A stretch of 64,000 bases of DNA from Nostoc sp. JL33 (GTDB lineage Bacteria > Cyanobacteriota > Cyanobacteriia > Cyanobacteriales > Nostocaceae): the NCBI RefSeq assembly GCF_017114985.1, contig NZ_JABXKP010000077.1:1-64000 (forward strand), given 5' to 3'. A program made the translations under genes and the position numbers. The notes beneath the pieces are model-generated. The model was not told where the DNA came from and ran no database searches. It saw only the letters and a program-made list of their open reading frames with translations. Below, one piece after another: positions 9,110-17,980 of this stretch. Position 1 is the first letter of the stretch; each line of letters opens with the position of its first letter.

Positions 9110-11146
9110 ATGACACAGATTAAGCCTGAAGTAAAGCGCACAGAAGAATTGCGCCAGTTATTGCAACAAGCCAGCTATGCTTATTACGTTTTAGATGCTC
9201 CAATTATGGAGGATGCAGTCTATGACCAGCTATATCGAGAATTGCAACAACTGGAAATTCAATATCCAGAATTGACGGCATCCGATAGTCCGACTCAGCG
9301 CGTAGGTGAGCTTAAGCATACGCAGTTTACCTCAGTGCGGCATAATATCCCCTTGTACAGTCTGGAGAATGCCTTTAATATCGATGAGTTGCAAGGGTGG
9401 GATCAGCGTTGGCGGCGACAAGTAGCTAAAATAGACTCAGTGGAATATGTCACTGAACTCAAAATTGATGGTTCTGCTTTGGCTCTTACCTATCAAGATG
9501 GCATTCTAGTTAGGGGGACAACTAGAGGTGATGGGGTGATGGGTGAAGATATCACCCAAAATGTGCGGACAATTCGCTCAATTCCCTTGCGTTTGAATTT
9601 TGAAGGGTTAGAAATTCTGGAAAGGGTGGAAGTGCGAGGCGAGGGGTTTTTGCCGTTGGAAGTATTTAAACAAATCAACGAGGAAAGGCAAAAAGCAGGT
9701 GAGCAATTATTTGCCAATCCCCGTAATGCCGCAGCTGGTACACTCAGACAACTAGACTCCCGCATTGTCGCTAAACGGCGGTTAGATTTTTTTGGCTACA
9801 CTTTGCACATTCCTGGTAGAGATGACACCAGTATTGCCAATACCCAATGGGAAGCATTGGAGTTGTTAAAAAAGATGGGTTTTCGAGTCAACCCCAACCA
9901 TAAACTCTGTACCTCGATCGCAGAAGTGGCAGAATATTATCAATACTGGGATACGGAACGGCTGAATTTACCCTACATGACTGATGGGGTAGTAGTGAAG
10001 CTGAATTCTTTTAAACTTCAGGAACAGCTAGGGTTTACACAAAAATTTCCTCGCTGGGCGATCGCTTTGAAATACGCAGCCGAAGAAGCACCTACCCGTG
10101 TGGAAAATATTGCCGTGAATGTGGGACGAACCGGGGCGTTAACACCGTTAGCCGAGATGCGCCCTGTGCAACTGGCGGGAACAACAGTTTCCCGCGCAAC
10201 TTTACATAATAGCGATCGCATTGCTCAATTAGACATCCGCATTGGTGATACTGTCATTGTCCGCAAAGCTGGGGAAATTATCCCAGAAGTGGTGAGGGTA
10301 TTAAAAGAACTCCGTCCCACTGACACCGAACCTTTTGTTATGCCCACCGATTGCCCAGTTTGTGGTCAACCTGTGGTGCGAGAATCAGGTGAGGCGGTGA
10401 CTCGTTGCGTCAATGCTTCCTGTGCCGCGATTCTTAAAGGTTCCATTGAACATTGGGTAAGTCGTGATGCCTTGGATATTAAAGGCGTTGGGGAAAAATT
10501 GGTGTATCAACTCGTTGATAAAGGTTTGGTACATTCCGTTGCCGATTTATATGAGTTGACAGCAGAGAAATTATCTGCACTGGAAAGAATGGGGAAAAAG
10601 TCGGCAGAGAAATTGATCGATGCGATCGCTCAATCAAAAAATCAACCTTGGTCAAGGGTATTGTATGGTTTAGGCATCCGTCACGTTGGCAGTGTGAATG
10701 CCCAATTGTTGACTCAGAAATATTTCACTGTAGACCAGTTAGCTACAGCAAAGCAATCAGATATTGAAGGAATTTACGGTATCGGTGCTGAAATTGCCCA
10801 ATCTGTCTATCAGTGGTTTCGGATTGATGCCAACCAAACTTTGATAGAACGCTTGCAAGCAGAAGGATTGCAATTAGCTGCCACAGAGTCAACAAAAACA
10901 GTTGGTGATGCTAATCAAAAGTTTGCAGGTAAAACTTTTGTAATTACCGGAACATTGCCAACCTTAAAGCGAGATGAGGCGAAGGCTTTGATTCAAAAAG
11001 CTGGGGGAAAAGTGACTGATTCAGTGAGTAAAAAAACAGATTATTTGGTGGTAGGAGAAGATGCAGGTTCCAAGTTAGAAAAAGCGCTCTCCTTGGGTAT
11101 TACGCAGTTAAGCGAGGTGCAATTGTTGGAGATGGTTGAAGATTGA
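9110..11146 (+). CDS. ligA: NAD-dependent DNA ligase LigA
   Basis: This 678-residue enzyme seals nicks in replication and repair using NAD+. The adenylation lysine lies in ELKIDGSALAL (K118), preceded by the Ia domain (DAPIMEDAVYD) that binds NMN. After the OB fold comes a four-Cys zinc finger (CPVCGQP...CVNASC, about 420-445), then helix-hairpin-helix repeats (about 450-590) and a BRCT domain in the last 78 residues. The length matches full-length bacterial LigA. The start codon lies 9 bases from the end of a MITE-like element, so the gene's promoter or leader must lie within that element or start at its edge. No strong ribosome binding site is visible. Confidence 0.97.
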   Translation: MTQIKPEVKRTEELRQLLQQASYAYYVLDAPIMEDAVYDQLYRELQQLEIQYPELTASDSPTQRVGELKHTQFTSVRHNIPLYSLENAFNIDELQGWDQRWRRQVAKIDSVEYVTELKIDGSALALTYQDGILVRGTTRGDGVMGEDITQNVRTIRSIPLRLNFEGLEILERVEVRGEGFLPLEVFKQINEERQKAGEQLFANPRNAAAGTLRQLDSRIVAKRRLDFFGYTLHIPGRDDTSIANTQWEALELLKKMGFRVNPNHKLCTSIAEVAEYYQYWDTERLNLPYMTDGVVVKLNSFKLQEQLGFTQKFPRWAIALKYAAEEAPTRVENIAVNVGRTGALTPLAEMRPVQLAGTTVSRATLHNSDRIAQLDIRIGDTVIVRKAGEIIPEVVRVLKELRPTDTEPFVMPTDCPVCGQPVVRESGEAVTRCVNASCAAILKGSIEHWVSRDALDIKGVGEKLVYQLVDKGLVHSVADLYELTAEKLSALERMGKKSAEKLIDAIAQSKNQPWSRVLYGLGIRHVGSVNAQLLTQKYFTVDQLATAKQSDIEGIYGIGAEIAQSVYQWFRIDANQTLIERLQAEGLQLAATESTKTVGDANQKFAGKTFVITGTLPTLKRDEAKALIQKAGGKVTDSVSKKTDYLVVGEDAGSKLEKALSLGITQLSEVQLLEMVED

Positions 11147-11321
11147 AACAAGTTAACAATTCACGCATTCACGCATTCTTGCATTAAAGACATTTTGCCT
11201 ACGGCAGGCTCTACGCGAATGGGTCGGATGTAGGGCTTCTTTTTGTTTAGCTAAACCGACCGTTGTTTGGGCAGTCTAAAATATGGCAATTTTATACTAC
11301 TGCAAATCTATCGATTTATCG

Positions 11322-11327
11322 TATAAT
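11322..11327 (+). promoter_or_regulatory. Candidate -10 box of the TauD-like gene
   Basis: A perfect TATAAT lies about 100 bases before the chosen start of the dioxygenase gene and just before the inverted repeat at 11347-11392. No good -35 hexamer stands at the expected distance. Confidence 0.4.
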
Positions 11328-11346
11328 ACTTTTCAGATGCGATCGC

Positions 11347-11392
11347 TTCCTTTGGTATGTTGGTTGCACTTAATCGCTACATACCAAAGGAA
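11347..11392 (+). promoter_or_regulatory. Perfect 14-bp inverted repeat in the leader of the TauD-like gene
   Basis: TTCCTTTGGTATGT (11347-11360) is matched by its exact reverse complement at 11379-11392, with an 18-base loop. It lies 20 bases downstream of a TATAAT and 37 bases before the start codon, so it would be transcribed as a stable stem. It could be an operator for a dimeric regulator or an RNA hairpin controlling expression. Confidence 0.55.
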
Positions 11393-11429
11393 ACGGACGA
11401 GTGCGAACACCGCCCTATGGAGAATTCAG

Positions 11430-12398
11430 ATGAGCAACAAACACATTGAAGTCAAACAGGTAGCCGGTTTCATCGGTGCCGAAATCAGCGGCGTAGACCT
11501 GTCGCGTCCTTTGCACGATGATGCAGTCAAAGAAATTCGTCAAGCACTATTGAAGTGGAAAGTCGTGTTCTTTCGCGGTCAGAACATCGATCATGCTGCA
11601 CAGGTAGCGTTCACGGCTCGTTTCGGCGAAGTGACCTACGCACATCCGCACGAAGATGAGCCGATAGAAGGCTTCTCAGAAATCCTGCCGATTGACCGCA
11701 GCCGTTACGAGCGGCGCAATGGTCTACGGCGTTCCAGCTACGAGAGTCGCTGGCACACCGATGTGACAGCAGTTGTCAACCCGCCTGCGGCGTCGATTTT
11801 GCGTGCGGTTAACGTCCCCAGCATTGGTGGTGACACACAGTGGACTAATCTAGTCGCAGCCTACGAGGGTTTGTCTGCACCACTGAAAGCGCTGGCAGAC
11901 ACATTGAAAGCCGAACATCGCTTCAATGCGCGTTTGAATTTCCCCAGCAACAGCAAGATCGCCCAGCGCATCGCAGCCAATCCACTAGTTTCTCACCACC
12001 CAGTAGTCAGGGTTCATCCTGAGACAGGTGAACGCGCATTGTACGTGAACCCTGGCTTCACCTCGCACATTCTTGACGTGTCACGACAAGAGAGCGACCT
12101 TCTGCTTGAGTTGTTCTTCAACCAGATCACCAAGCCCGCCTACACCACCCGCTTCCGTTGGAACAACGGTGACATTGCCTTCTGGGACAACCGTGCCACC
12201 GCGCATTTGGCCCCTCAGGATCTGGATCATTTGGAAGTCGAGCGCGTCCTCTATCGCACCACCATTACGGGTGATGTTCCAGTCGGGGTTGATGGTTTCC
12301 GATCGCAAGTGGTTGAAGGTGAGGCGTTCAGTAGCGAATTACCAACCATCTTGAAGAACAAAGCCGAGAAATTGGAAGCAGAACCAGTGCTTTCCTAA
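11430..12398 (+). CDS. TauD/TfdA-family 2-oxoglutarate-dependent dioxygenase
   Basis: From ATG 11430 the protein has 322 residues and resembles taurine and alkylsulfonate dioxygenases, which use Fe(II) and 2-oxoglutarate to release sulfite from sulfonates. The iron triad is visible: H109 and D111 in WHTDVTA, and H259 in RATAHLAP. The oxoglutarate-binding Arg is probably R276 in VLYRTTI. An in-frame upstream start at 11283 would add 49 residues spanning the leader hairpin and is unlikely; GGAG lies 8 bases before 11430. Codon use is visibly more GC-rich than the neighbours, hinting at horizontal acquisition. No sulfonate transporter lies nearby, so the substrate is uncertain. Confidence 0.87.
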   Translation: MSNKHIEVKQVAGFIGAEISGVDLSRPLHDDAVKEIRQALLKWKVVFFRGQNIDHAAQVAFTARFGEVTYAHPHEDEPIEGFSEILPIDRSRYERRNGLRRSSYESRWHTDVTAVVNPPAASILRAVNVPSIGGDTQWTNLVAAYEGLSAPLKALADTLKAEHRFNARLNFPSNSKIAQRIAANPLVSHHPVVRVHPETGERALYVNPGFTSHILDVSRQESDLLLELFFNQITKPAYTTRFRWNNGDIAFWDNRATAHLAPQDLDHLEVERVLYRTTITGDVPVGVDGFRSQVVEGEAFSSELPTILKNKAEKLEAEPVLS

Positions 12399-12495
12399 AC
12401 TACAGAGTGCTAGGCAATCCTAAATCATTTGTGAGACAGTAAAAGTCTGAAAAGCTTATAACTGCGTACTTTTAATCTCCGTATTTTCTCACAAT

Positions 12496-12663
12496 TCAAT
12501 TCGGATTGCTATAGGTAAGAGTTGCGGAATATGTTCTTAGCCCGTTTACCGCTATATTCATACTTCCATTGGTATCAGCATTTATGATTTTGCCAGTGGA
12601 AGTTTTGTTTTGTATATACCGTGCTTGATGTCTACAAGCCGCACAATCGTGACTTATAGTCAT
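12496..12663 (-). pseudogene. Remnant of a TnpB-like transposase C-terminus
   Basis: A 55-codon open frame on the minus strand contains CAAC followed by STGKIINADTNGSMNIAVNG, close to the C-terminal zinc-ribbon and catalytic Asp block (INADvNGsyNI) of IS605-family TnpB/OrfB proteins. The rest of the transposase is missing on both sides, so this is a degraded fragment. It lies in the 355-base gap between the dioxygenase gene and a small membrane-protein gene. Confidence 0.55.
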
Positions 12664-12753
12664 GAGTTAGGCGCTCTATATTAAGTGTGACTTTGTGTTA
12701 AAATTGATATTCAACACATTTAAGAAGTGATCTGATGTGCAGAAAGTTTATCA

Positions 12754-12984
12754 ATGTCTGAACAAAAGCCCCTAAGTCCCTGGAATTACAAACCTTGGTG
12801 GTGTCAGCCCTGGTCTATAGTTCTCACAGGTGTAACACTGATTGGTGGTAGCTGGTTACTATTTAAAACTATCTGGCTAACAGTTCTCGTCTCCATCCCT
12901 GTAGTGACGTGGATGGGATTTTTTGTGTTGTTTTGGCCGCAACTAATGATTCGCAGTGGGATTTTGGAGTCATATAAAGACTAA
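12754..12984 (+). CDS. Small conserved-type membrane protein
   Basis: This 76-residue protein has a Trp/Pro-rich N-terminus (SPWNYKPWWCQPWSI) and two hydrophobic helices (about 21-40 and 42-66). It looks like the small two-helix membrane proteins of unknown function conserved in cyanobacteria. No enzyme motif is present. It stands alone, with a TnpB remnant upstream and a repeat-rich gap downstream. Confidence 0.6.
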   Translation: MSEQKPLSPWNYKPWWCQPWSIVLTGVTLIGGSWLLFKTIWLTVLVSIPVVTWMGFFVLFWPQLMIRSGILESYKD

Positions 12985-13976
12985 TTCGAGCCTGATCTGA
13001 TACTGGAAATTGCTCCCGGTAGAGAAAATTATTCCACCGTGTTAATAGATTTAGCGTGCTGCGATCGCTCAAGCAGACGGTCACACAATGCAAGAATTAA
13101 AGAATTGAAGAAAAGAAAAGAGCAATCAAGTCATTAGCTCTGTTATTTAATTTTAGATTTTGGATTTTAAATTTATTCTCGCGTTTAAATTCGCTTGCTC
13201 TGGAACCTTTTTAAATTTTGGACTTTCCTGCGGAACGCCTACGCGTAGCTTGCTTCTCCGTTCGCGGAGCGTCTCGTAGAGAAGGAGTACGGCGTGAGCG
13301 CTCAGTCGAACGCTTTTGAATCTTCTCTTCTTAGGCTCCGCCAACAATTCCATTATCCAAAATTTAAAATTCGGTGAGAAGAAGCTAGCCTCTGGTAGAG
13401 AACATAGGGGAAGGAGAAGTTCCGAGGGTTGGAAGCCGGCACTCGGAACTTCTGTGCATCTATAGAAAATAGCGGTATCAGAAATCAATACAGTTCAGTT
13501 AAGCATTTTTTCCTTCTCTCTGTGTTCTCTGCGCCTCTGTGGTAGCCTGCGGCAAGCCCTTCTCCTGTCGGAGACGCTACGCGAACGGGTGACGCTCCTA
13601 CGTCGCTAACGCTTCGCTAACAGCAGTCGCTCATGGGGGAAACCCCCTTCTCTACGAGACGCTCCGCGAACGCGGAGCGTTCCGTTGGCGCAGCCTCTCG
13701 CAGAGAAGGAAAGGCGCTAGCCTCTCCCTTTGGGAGAAGACCGCGCTGCTTCACCGCTCCGCGTCTACGTTAAAAAAATTGACTTTCACAAGGAGTTTTA
13801 GCCTTAACACCAAGCGTATTCTATCAGAAATGTCAAGTTGTGACGAAGAACTCTGACAGTATAATAAGCTTTGATAATTTTTCGCATATACTGATCATTT
13901 GCAACCTGACTTTGGGCAAAAGAGCTTGTAAGCATCTATATACTTAGGTAATTTGTACAGTGAAAGTTAGGGTGAT
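12985..13976. repeat. Repeat-rich non-coding gap
   Basis: About 1 kb without a convincing gene. It contains many short palindromic repeats built on TACGAGACGCTCCGCGAACG and GTAGAGAAGG (about 13220-13320 and 13545-13770), which also occur around 2930, 11190, 54240-54350 and 55975. A 111-codon minus-strand frame (13153-13488) is largely a translation of these repeats. Confidence 0.65.
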
Positions 13977-15200
13977 ATGAGCAACAGAGCAAACCAAAGG
14001 CATGAAGAAGATCATGCAATAGAATATTTCTGTTTATTCAACCGAATGTTCATTTTTGTTGCACAGATGTTTAGATCACGCAGCCTTGATGCTGAAAAGG
14101 TAGTCCAGTGGTTGTTGCGGTGGTTGTTGCAAAATTTCCAGCATACCAGACTTTCCTGGCTAAAGCTCAGACACTCATCTGTGAAAACGCAAGCTGTTCC
14201 TCTACCTGAAAATGAAGCAGAAAGGCTCAAAGCATTGGCGGACTACAATATTCTGGATACCCTACCCGAACAAGCATTTGATGACCTAACTGCTCTTGCT
14301 GCCTACATTTGTAAGACTCCAATTGCTTTAATTAGCTTAGTAGATACCGATCGCCAATGGTTTAAATCTCAGGTTGGACTAGAAGGTAGGGAAACACCCA
14401 GAGAGTTCGGTTTTTGTGCCCATACTATTCTTCAACCAGACGATATATTAGTGGTTCCCAACGCGCTCAAGGACGATCGCTTTAATAACAATCCCCTAGT
14501 CCAAGGTAATCCCAAAATTCGTTTTTATGCTGGTGCCCCACTAATTACACCCAATGGTTTTGCCATCGGAGCGTTGTGTGTGATCGATACCATTCCTCGT
14601 TTCCTAAGTTCCCAGCAGTTGGATGCACTGCGCCGCCTTACTCGGCAGGTGATCGCTCAGATGGAACTGATTCAGGAAGTTCGCAACCGCAAACAAGCAG
14701 AGATGGAAGTAAGGCACTTATCGCTGACCGATGAACTAACAGGTTTGCATAACCGACGTGGCTTCTTTTTGTTGGCTGAACAACAGTTAAAAATTATTCA
14801 CTCCATGAAAGTTTTCTGCTGGGTGATCTTCATTGATTTAGATGGGCTAAAACTGATTAACGACACCCTTGGTCACGATATGGGAGATGCCTTGATTGTT
14901 GATGCTGCTCAATTACTCAAGCAAAGTTTTCCGAAGCCGGATATTGTTGCCCGCTTAGGTGGAGATGAGTTCATTGTTTTCATCTCCAGCTACTTTCAGG
15001 ACGCTGATAGCATCCAAGGGTGTCTGCAAGCAAATATCGCCAACTTTAATCAACAGCAAAACCATAGTTATGAACTTTCGATGAGTATAGGGATAGAGCG
15101 TTACTCACCAGAAAGCAATATGTCACTAGAAGAACTAATCGCCAGGTCTGACGAATTAATGTACGCTCATAAGCGTCTCAAGCGGCAATCTATTGCATAA
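13977..15200 (+). CDS. GAF-GGDEF diguanylate cyclase
   Basis: The 407-residue protein has an N-terminal region of unclear function (1-75), a GAF domain (about 85-235, beginning RLKALADYNILDTLPE) and a C-terminal GGDEF domain (about 245-405). The active-site motif is canonical: RLGGDEF with G328-F332, and an upstream LTDELTGLHNRRGF. It should make cyclic di-GMP from two GTP in response to a GAF-sensed signal. No EAL domain is attached. The ATG follows AGGGTGAT; a later Met near the GAF domain is possible because the first 75 residues look less conserved. It is monocistronic. Confidence 0.9.
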   Translation: MSNRANQRHEEDHAIEYFCLFNRMFIFVAQMFRSRSLDAEKVVQWLLRWLLQNFQHTRLSWLKLRHSSVKTQAVPLPENEAERLKALADYNILDTLPEQAFDDLTALAAYICKTPIALISLVDTDRQWFKSQVGLEGRETPREFGFCAHTILQPDDILVVPNALKDDRFNNNPLVQGNPKIRFYAGAPLITPNGFAIGALCVIDTIPRFLSSQQLDALRRLTRQVIAQMELIQEVRNRKQAEMEVRHLSLTDELTGLHNRRGFFLLAEQQLKIIHSMKVFCWVIFIDLDGLKLINDTLGHDMGDALIVDAAQLLKQSFPKPDIVARLGGDEFIVFISSYFQDADSIQGCLQANIANFNQQQNHSYELSMSIGIERYSPESNMSLEELIARSDELMYAHKRLKRQSIA

Positions 15201-15330
15201 AGGGAGCGGGGAAACTCGGTTTGAAAACTCCAATCGGATGGGAAGAGAGTTGAAATTAAATAATAAATAAATCTCGAAGATGCCTGGCATTGCTGGATTT
15301 AAGCGACTTGTTTATAACTTTGGTCTAGAT

Positions 15331-15543
15331 TTATAAAAAAGCTTTCTGGTGGCAATCCACATATTGCTGAAGTTCTTGTCGCCAAGAGACATCATTAGAT
15401 GAAATCGGATTCAGAAACTTTGTCATCAGCTGACGAGCAACATCAATGCGTCCGGCTTTTGCATAAAGTCGCACAATTGGCAAAAGAAGGCTGACGTTAG
15501 GTTTCTTTTGGTTATTGAGAACATTTACAGCCCGTTCGAGCAT
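15331..15543 (-). pseudogene. C-terminal fragment of a TPR-like protein, separated by a MITE
   Basis: A 70-codon frame whose product (LLLPIVRLYAKAGRIDVARQLM) looks like a TPR-type helical hairpin. It begins at the edge of the MITE-like element 15554-15753. The frame on the other side (15756-16223) is read in the same direction and also ends in a TPR-like helix (AALLLNQAIALKKQ). The simplest reading is one gene split by the element. Each piece could also be a separate small gene. Confidence 0.4.
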
Positions 15544-15553
15544 TTTTATAAGA

Positions 15554-15753
15554 AGAATTCAGAACTCAGGAGTCAGAATGAGCGTATGAATTCTGTACGA
15601 GTGGGTGATAGCGGAGCGATAGCGAGTCTGCAAGCGTCTGAATATTGGTTAAAACCTCGCCCGAAGTCAAGCGAAAAAAATTAAAATATTCTCGCCTTAA
15701 AACTCTATCCCTTTATGGGATAGAGTATTCTGAATTCTGAATTCTGACTCCTG
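15554..15753 (+). mobile_element. MITE-like element, copy 2
   Basis: About 200 bp with inverted termini (left GAATTCAGAACTCAGGAG, right TTCTGAATTCTGACTCCTG) and no coding capacity. It is the inverted counterpart of 8870-9101, differing by small internal insertions or deletions. It separates two co-directional gene fragments (15331-15543 and 15756-16223). Confidence 0.72.
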
Positions 15754-15755
15754 GT

Positions 15756-16223
15756 TTATTGCTTCTTCAGGGCGATCGCCTGGTTGAGAAGTAGAGCAGC
15801 CCGGTCATTGCCCTGTAACTGTTGGTAATAGCCTGCTAGTTTGCCAGTCATTTCTGCCCGTAAATTCAACGATGGCAACTTTTCAATCCGATTTGCTAAT
15901 TGGTCGAAAATCGCAGTGAGTTGAGGTTTCTGACTGTTGGGTAGTGCTTTGAGCAATGCATCCATTCGGGCCAAAGAACCTGCCTCAGCCCCTGCTGGAT
16001 CTGGCTTCTCGATCAACCATTGTCCTAACTCCCTCTGTATGGTTAAATCTAAGGAACTGGGTGATACTGCGATCGCTTGGAGTTCATCAAGTTGACGTGC
16101 CACTGCATCTGTAGCAACAGTTTCGGGCAATGGCTTTACCGGATACCAGTTGACAATTACCCAGTACCATAACCGCCTACTTATCAGTGAATGACGAGAA
16201 GCACGTATGGCACTGGTGGTCAC
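15756..16223 (-). pseudogene. N-terminal-side fragment of a helical (TPR-like) protein
   Basis: A 155-codon frame. Residues from about 28 on are helical and protein-like (ARQLDELQAIAVSPSSLDL, then a C-terminal TPR-like helix). The first 25 or so overlap a coding-like frame on the opposite strand (16154-16330), so the true N-terminus is probably lost at a junction near 16150. The stop codon is 3 bases from the MITE-like element. No family is recognised. Confidence 0.4.
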
Positions 16224-16330
16224 AACTAAATAAACAAATCAAACGTTCGGGTAAAGTTAATCGCAGACACGATTATTTTACTCTCCCTAACTGGGATTTT
16301 CTAGCCAACCCCAATTTTGGGGAAGCCTAA
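16154..16330 (+). pseudogene. Possible 3' remnant of an unrelated gene
   Basis: A 58-codon open frame without an ATG start, ending in a stop, with strongly protein-like composition (EKHVWHWWSQLNKQIKRSGK, then HDYFTLPNWDFLANPNFGEA). It is preceded immediately by a stop codon. It reads like the tail of a gene whose 5' part was deleted. I do not recognise the protein. Confidence 0.3.
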
Positions 16331-16497
16331 GCACTAGAAAAGGAGGTTTAAAACTTATACCGTAGAGTTAATCTAGATTTGCATAGATTTTTAGAAGCGG
16401 TCTGAATTGGCATAAATGGCTCAACAGTAAAAAGCTGACGATGTGGCGATGGGCGATCGCACATATTAAATCTCTTTTATGCCATGCCTGCAAAGTG

Positions 16498-17088
16498 CTA
16501 ATTTACAACTTGGCTGCCATGACTGCGGGGATCATCTTCACTAGCCGTTGGTGCTACTGGGGCTGAGAATTTGGAAACTTTTCCGCTAGCTTGAGCGTAG
16601 GGGAGAGACGAACCAGTAACCAAAGCTTCTAAGTTGCTAGCCATAATCGTCCGGGGTTGATCGCCGATCGCTTGGGCTATGGTTTCCCCTTGCTGACTCA
16701 AAAATACAAAATGGGGAATCCCATCCACCCGATATTTCAGCATTTCCGGTAGCCACTTGGTATTATCCACATTCAGCATGACAAAATTCATCTTGTCAGC
16801 ATACTCTGTTTCCAGTTGAGTGATATCTGGTGCCATTTTCTGGCAGACAGTACACCAATCAGCATAAAATTCCACTAGAGATGGTTTGCCGTTGCTGACG
16901 GCTACTTCTAGCGGTGTGGAGCTATCGCTTAACTTCGCAAGGGAAGCCGAGGTTGTTTCAGTTCGCAATCCCAAAAAGAGGGCAACGCTAAGGGCGATCG
17001 CTACCATTACAATTAAGAAGTTTCTCAAACGCTTCCCGAATGTGGATTCAGACTTATCGGGAGAATTAACAGGTGAATCAGTACTCAT
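16498..17088 (-). CDS. txlA: Membrane-anchored thioredoxin-like protein (TxlA/HCF164 type)
   Basis: This 196-residue protein has one membrane anchor (about residues 21-41) and a thioredoxin fold after residue 60. The redox motif is WCTVC (C79, C82), with the cis-Pro in GIPHFVFL. It matches cyanobacterial TxlA and plant HCF164, thylakoid thioredoxin-like proteins that pass reducing power across the membrane for assembly of photosynthetic complexes such as cytochrome b6f. The 25 residues before the anchor and the C-terminal 35 residues are low complexity. The gene stands alone; a TnpB remnant lies 25 bases upstream of its start. Confidence 0.88.
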   Translation of the reverse strand: MSTDSPVNSPDKSESTFGKRLRNFLIVMVAIALSVALFLGLRTETTSASLAKLSDSSTPLEVAVSNGKPSLVEFYADWCTVCQKMAPDITQLETEYADKMNFVMLNVDNTKWLPEMLKYRVDGIPHFVFLSQQGETIAQAIGDQPRTIMASNLEALVTGSSLPYAQASGKVSKFSAPVAPTASEDDPRSHGSQVVN

Positions 17089-17113
17089 AACAGAATTAAT
17101 GAACTACCCCATC

Positions 17114-17377
17114 TTACTTCGTTGAAGATGGGGTTTCTACATCCCCATCAGTAAGTTGAGATTTTTGACGTTTCACACGACCCATTTGCTTCATACTTCC
17201 CGCAAGCTTTGGCTTACGAGTGCCTAAAGTAGAGATGGAATCATCCACGTCGAAGAAGTTAGTTCCTAACTCCTGTAAATTATTTGAATGCCAAAGCAAC
17301 ATAACTTCGGCAGCAGCAATGTCACGCTGCTGGCTATATCCGCAGTTATCGCAAACGTGTTGACGCTGCCCGAAGTA
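17114..17377 (-). pseudogene. tnpB: Remnant of IS200/IS605 TnpB C-terminus
   Basis: An 87-codon frame starting after a stop and encoding the end of a TnpB/OrfB protein: HVCDNCGYSQQRDIAAAEVM is the second half of the zinc ribbon with the last catalytic Asp, followed by the cyanobacterial-type tail GTRKPKLAGSMKQMG. The stop codon sits inside the hairpin CCCCATCTTC...GATGGGG (17105-17131), the usual position of the element's right end. The N-terminal 300 or so residues and tnpA are missing, so the element is dead. Confidence 0.8.
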
Positions 17378-17980
17378 TCATTAATTCGAGAGAACAAGAA
17401 TGCATCATAAGCAGCAGCAAAAATGTGTTCATACGGACAATAACTACTAATTGCAATTAAAATTCGCCGTGCGCTTACAGTACTTACCTGTACTCAGGAA
17501 GTGTAGGTACGTCACTACGAATAGTTCCGACTTGAGCGTTTTCTAATTCCGTCTTGACTGTTCAAATCTGAACTGATTTGGTATCGATGCCTGCGGCGGG
17601 CTTTGCCTACGCGTTGCGGGTTGAGCCATACTTTGAAATTGCTCGAATCCTTACCATCTATACATTTAAGCAATTTTTACCTCCGTATTTTCCGAGTTTG
17701 TGAGAAATCCAGGTAAACTACGGCACTTAAATGAGAAAAAAAGCTCGTCTTTAACATAATTTATACTTATTCTTCTAAAAGGATTAAGGACAACAACTTA
17801 GAGTAACGCTGAAATACTCGCTACCGCTACATTATTGGCGCGACTGAATAAAAAATACTAACTAGTAATATTACTGATTTTTCCTAGAAATATTTAAGTT
17901 ACATATAGTATCTGCTACGTATTTACTTATACTTTCCAGGTATTAAGGATTCAATCTGTAATTTATTTAATTACAAATTA
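17378..17980. other. Gap between TnpB remnant and the TPS locus
   Basis: No gene is recognised in about 600 bases. It includes a short interspersed repeat (17585-17612). The last 200 bases are AT-rich and should hold the promoter of the tpsB gene, but no box stands out. Confidence 0.4.
17585..17612 (+). repeat. Short interspersed repeat, diverged copy
   Basis: A diverged copy of the interspersed repeat (CGATGCCTGCGGCGGGCTTT, then GCCTACGC), here outside any gene. Confidence 0.55.

Noticed and set aside
11283..11429. Upstream start giving a 49-residue extension of the TauD-like protein
   Set aside because: The extension spans the leader hairpin, has no family resemblance, and a better ribosome binding site precedes 11430.
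13153..13488. 111-codon minus-strand frame
   Set aside because: Mostly a translation of dispersed palindromic repeats.
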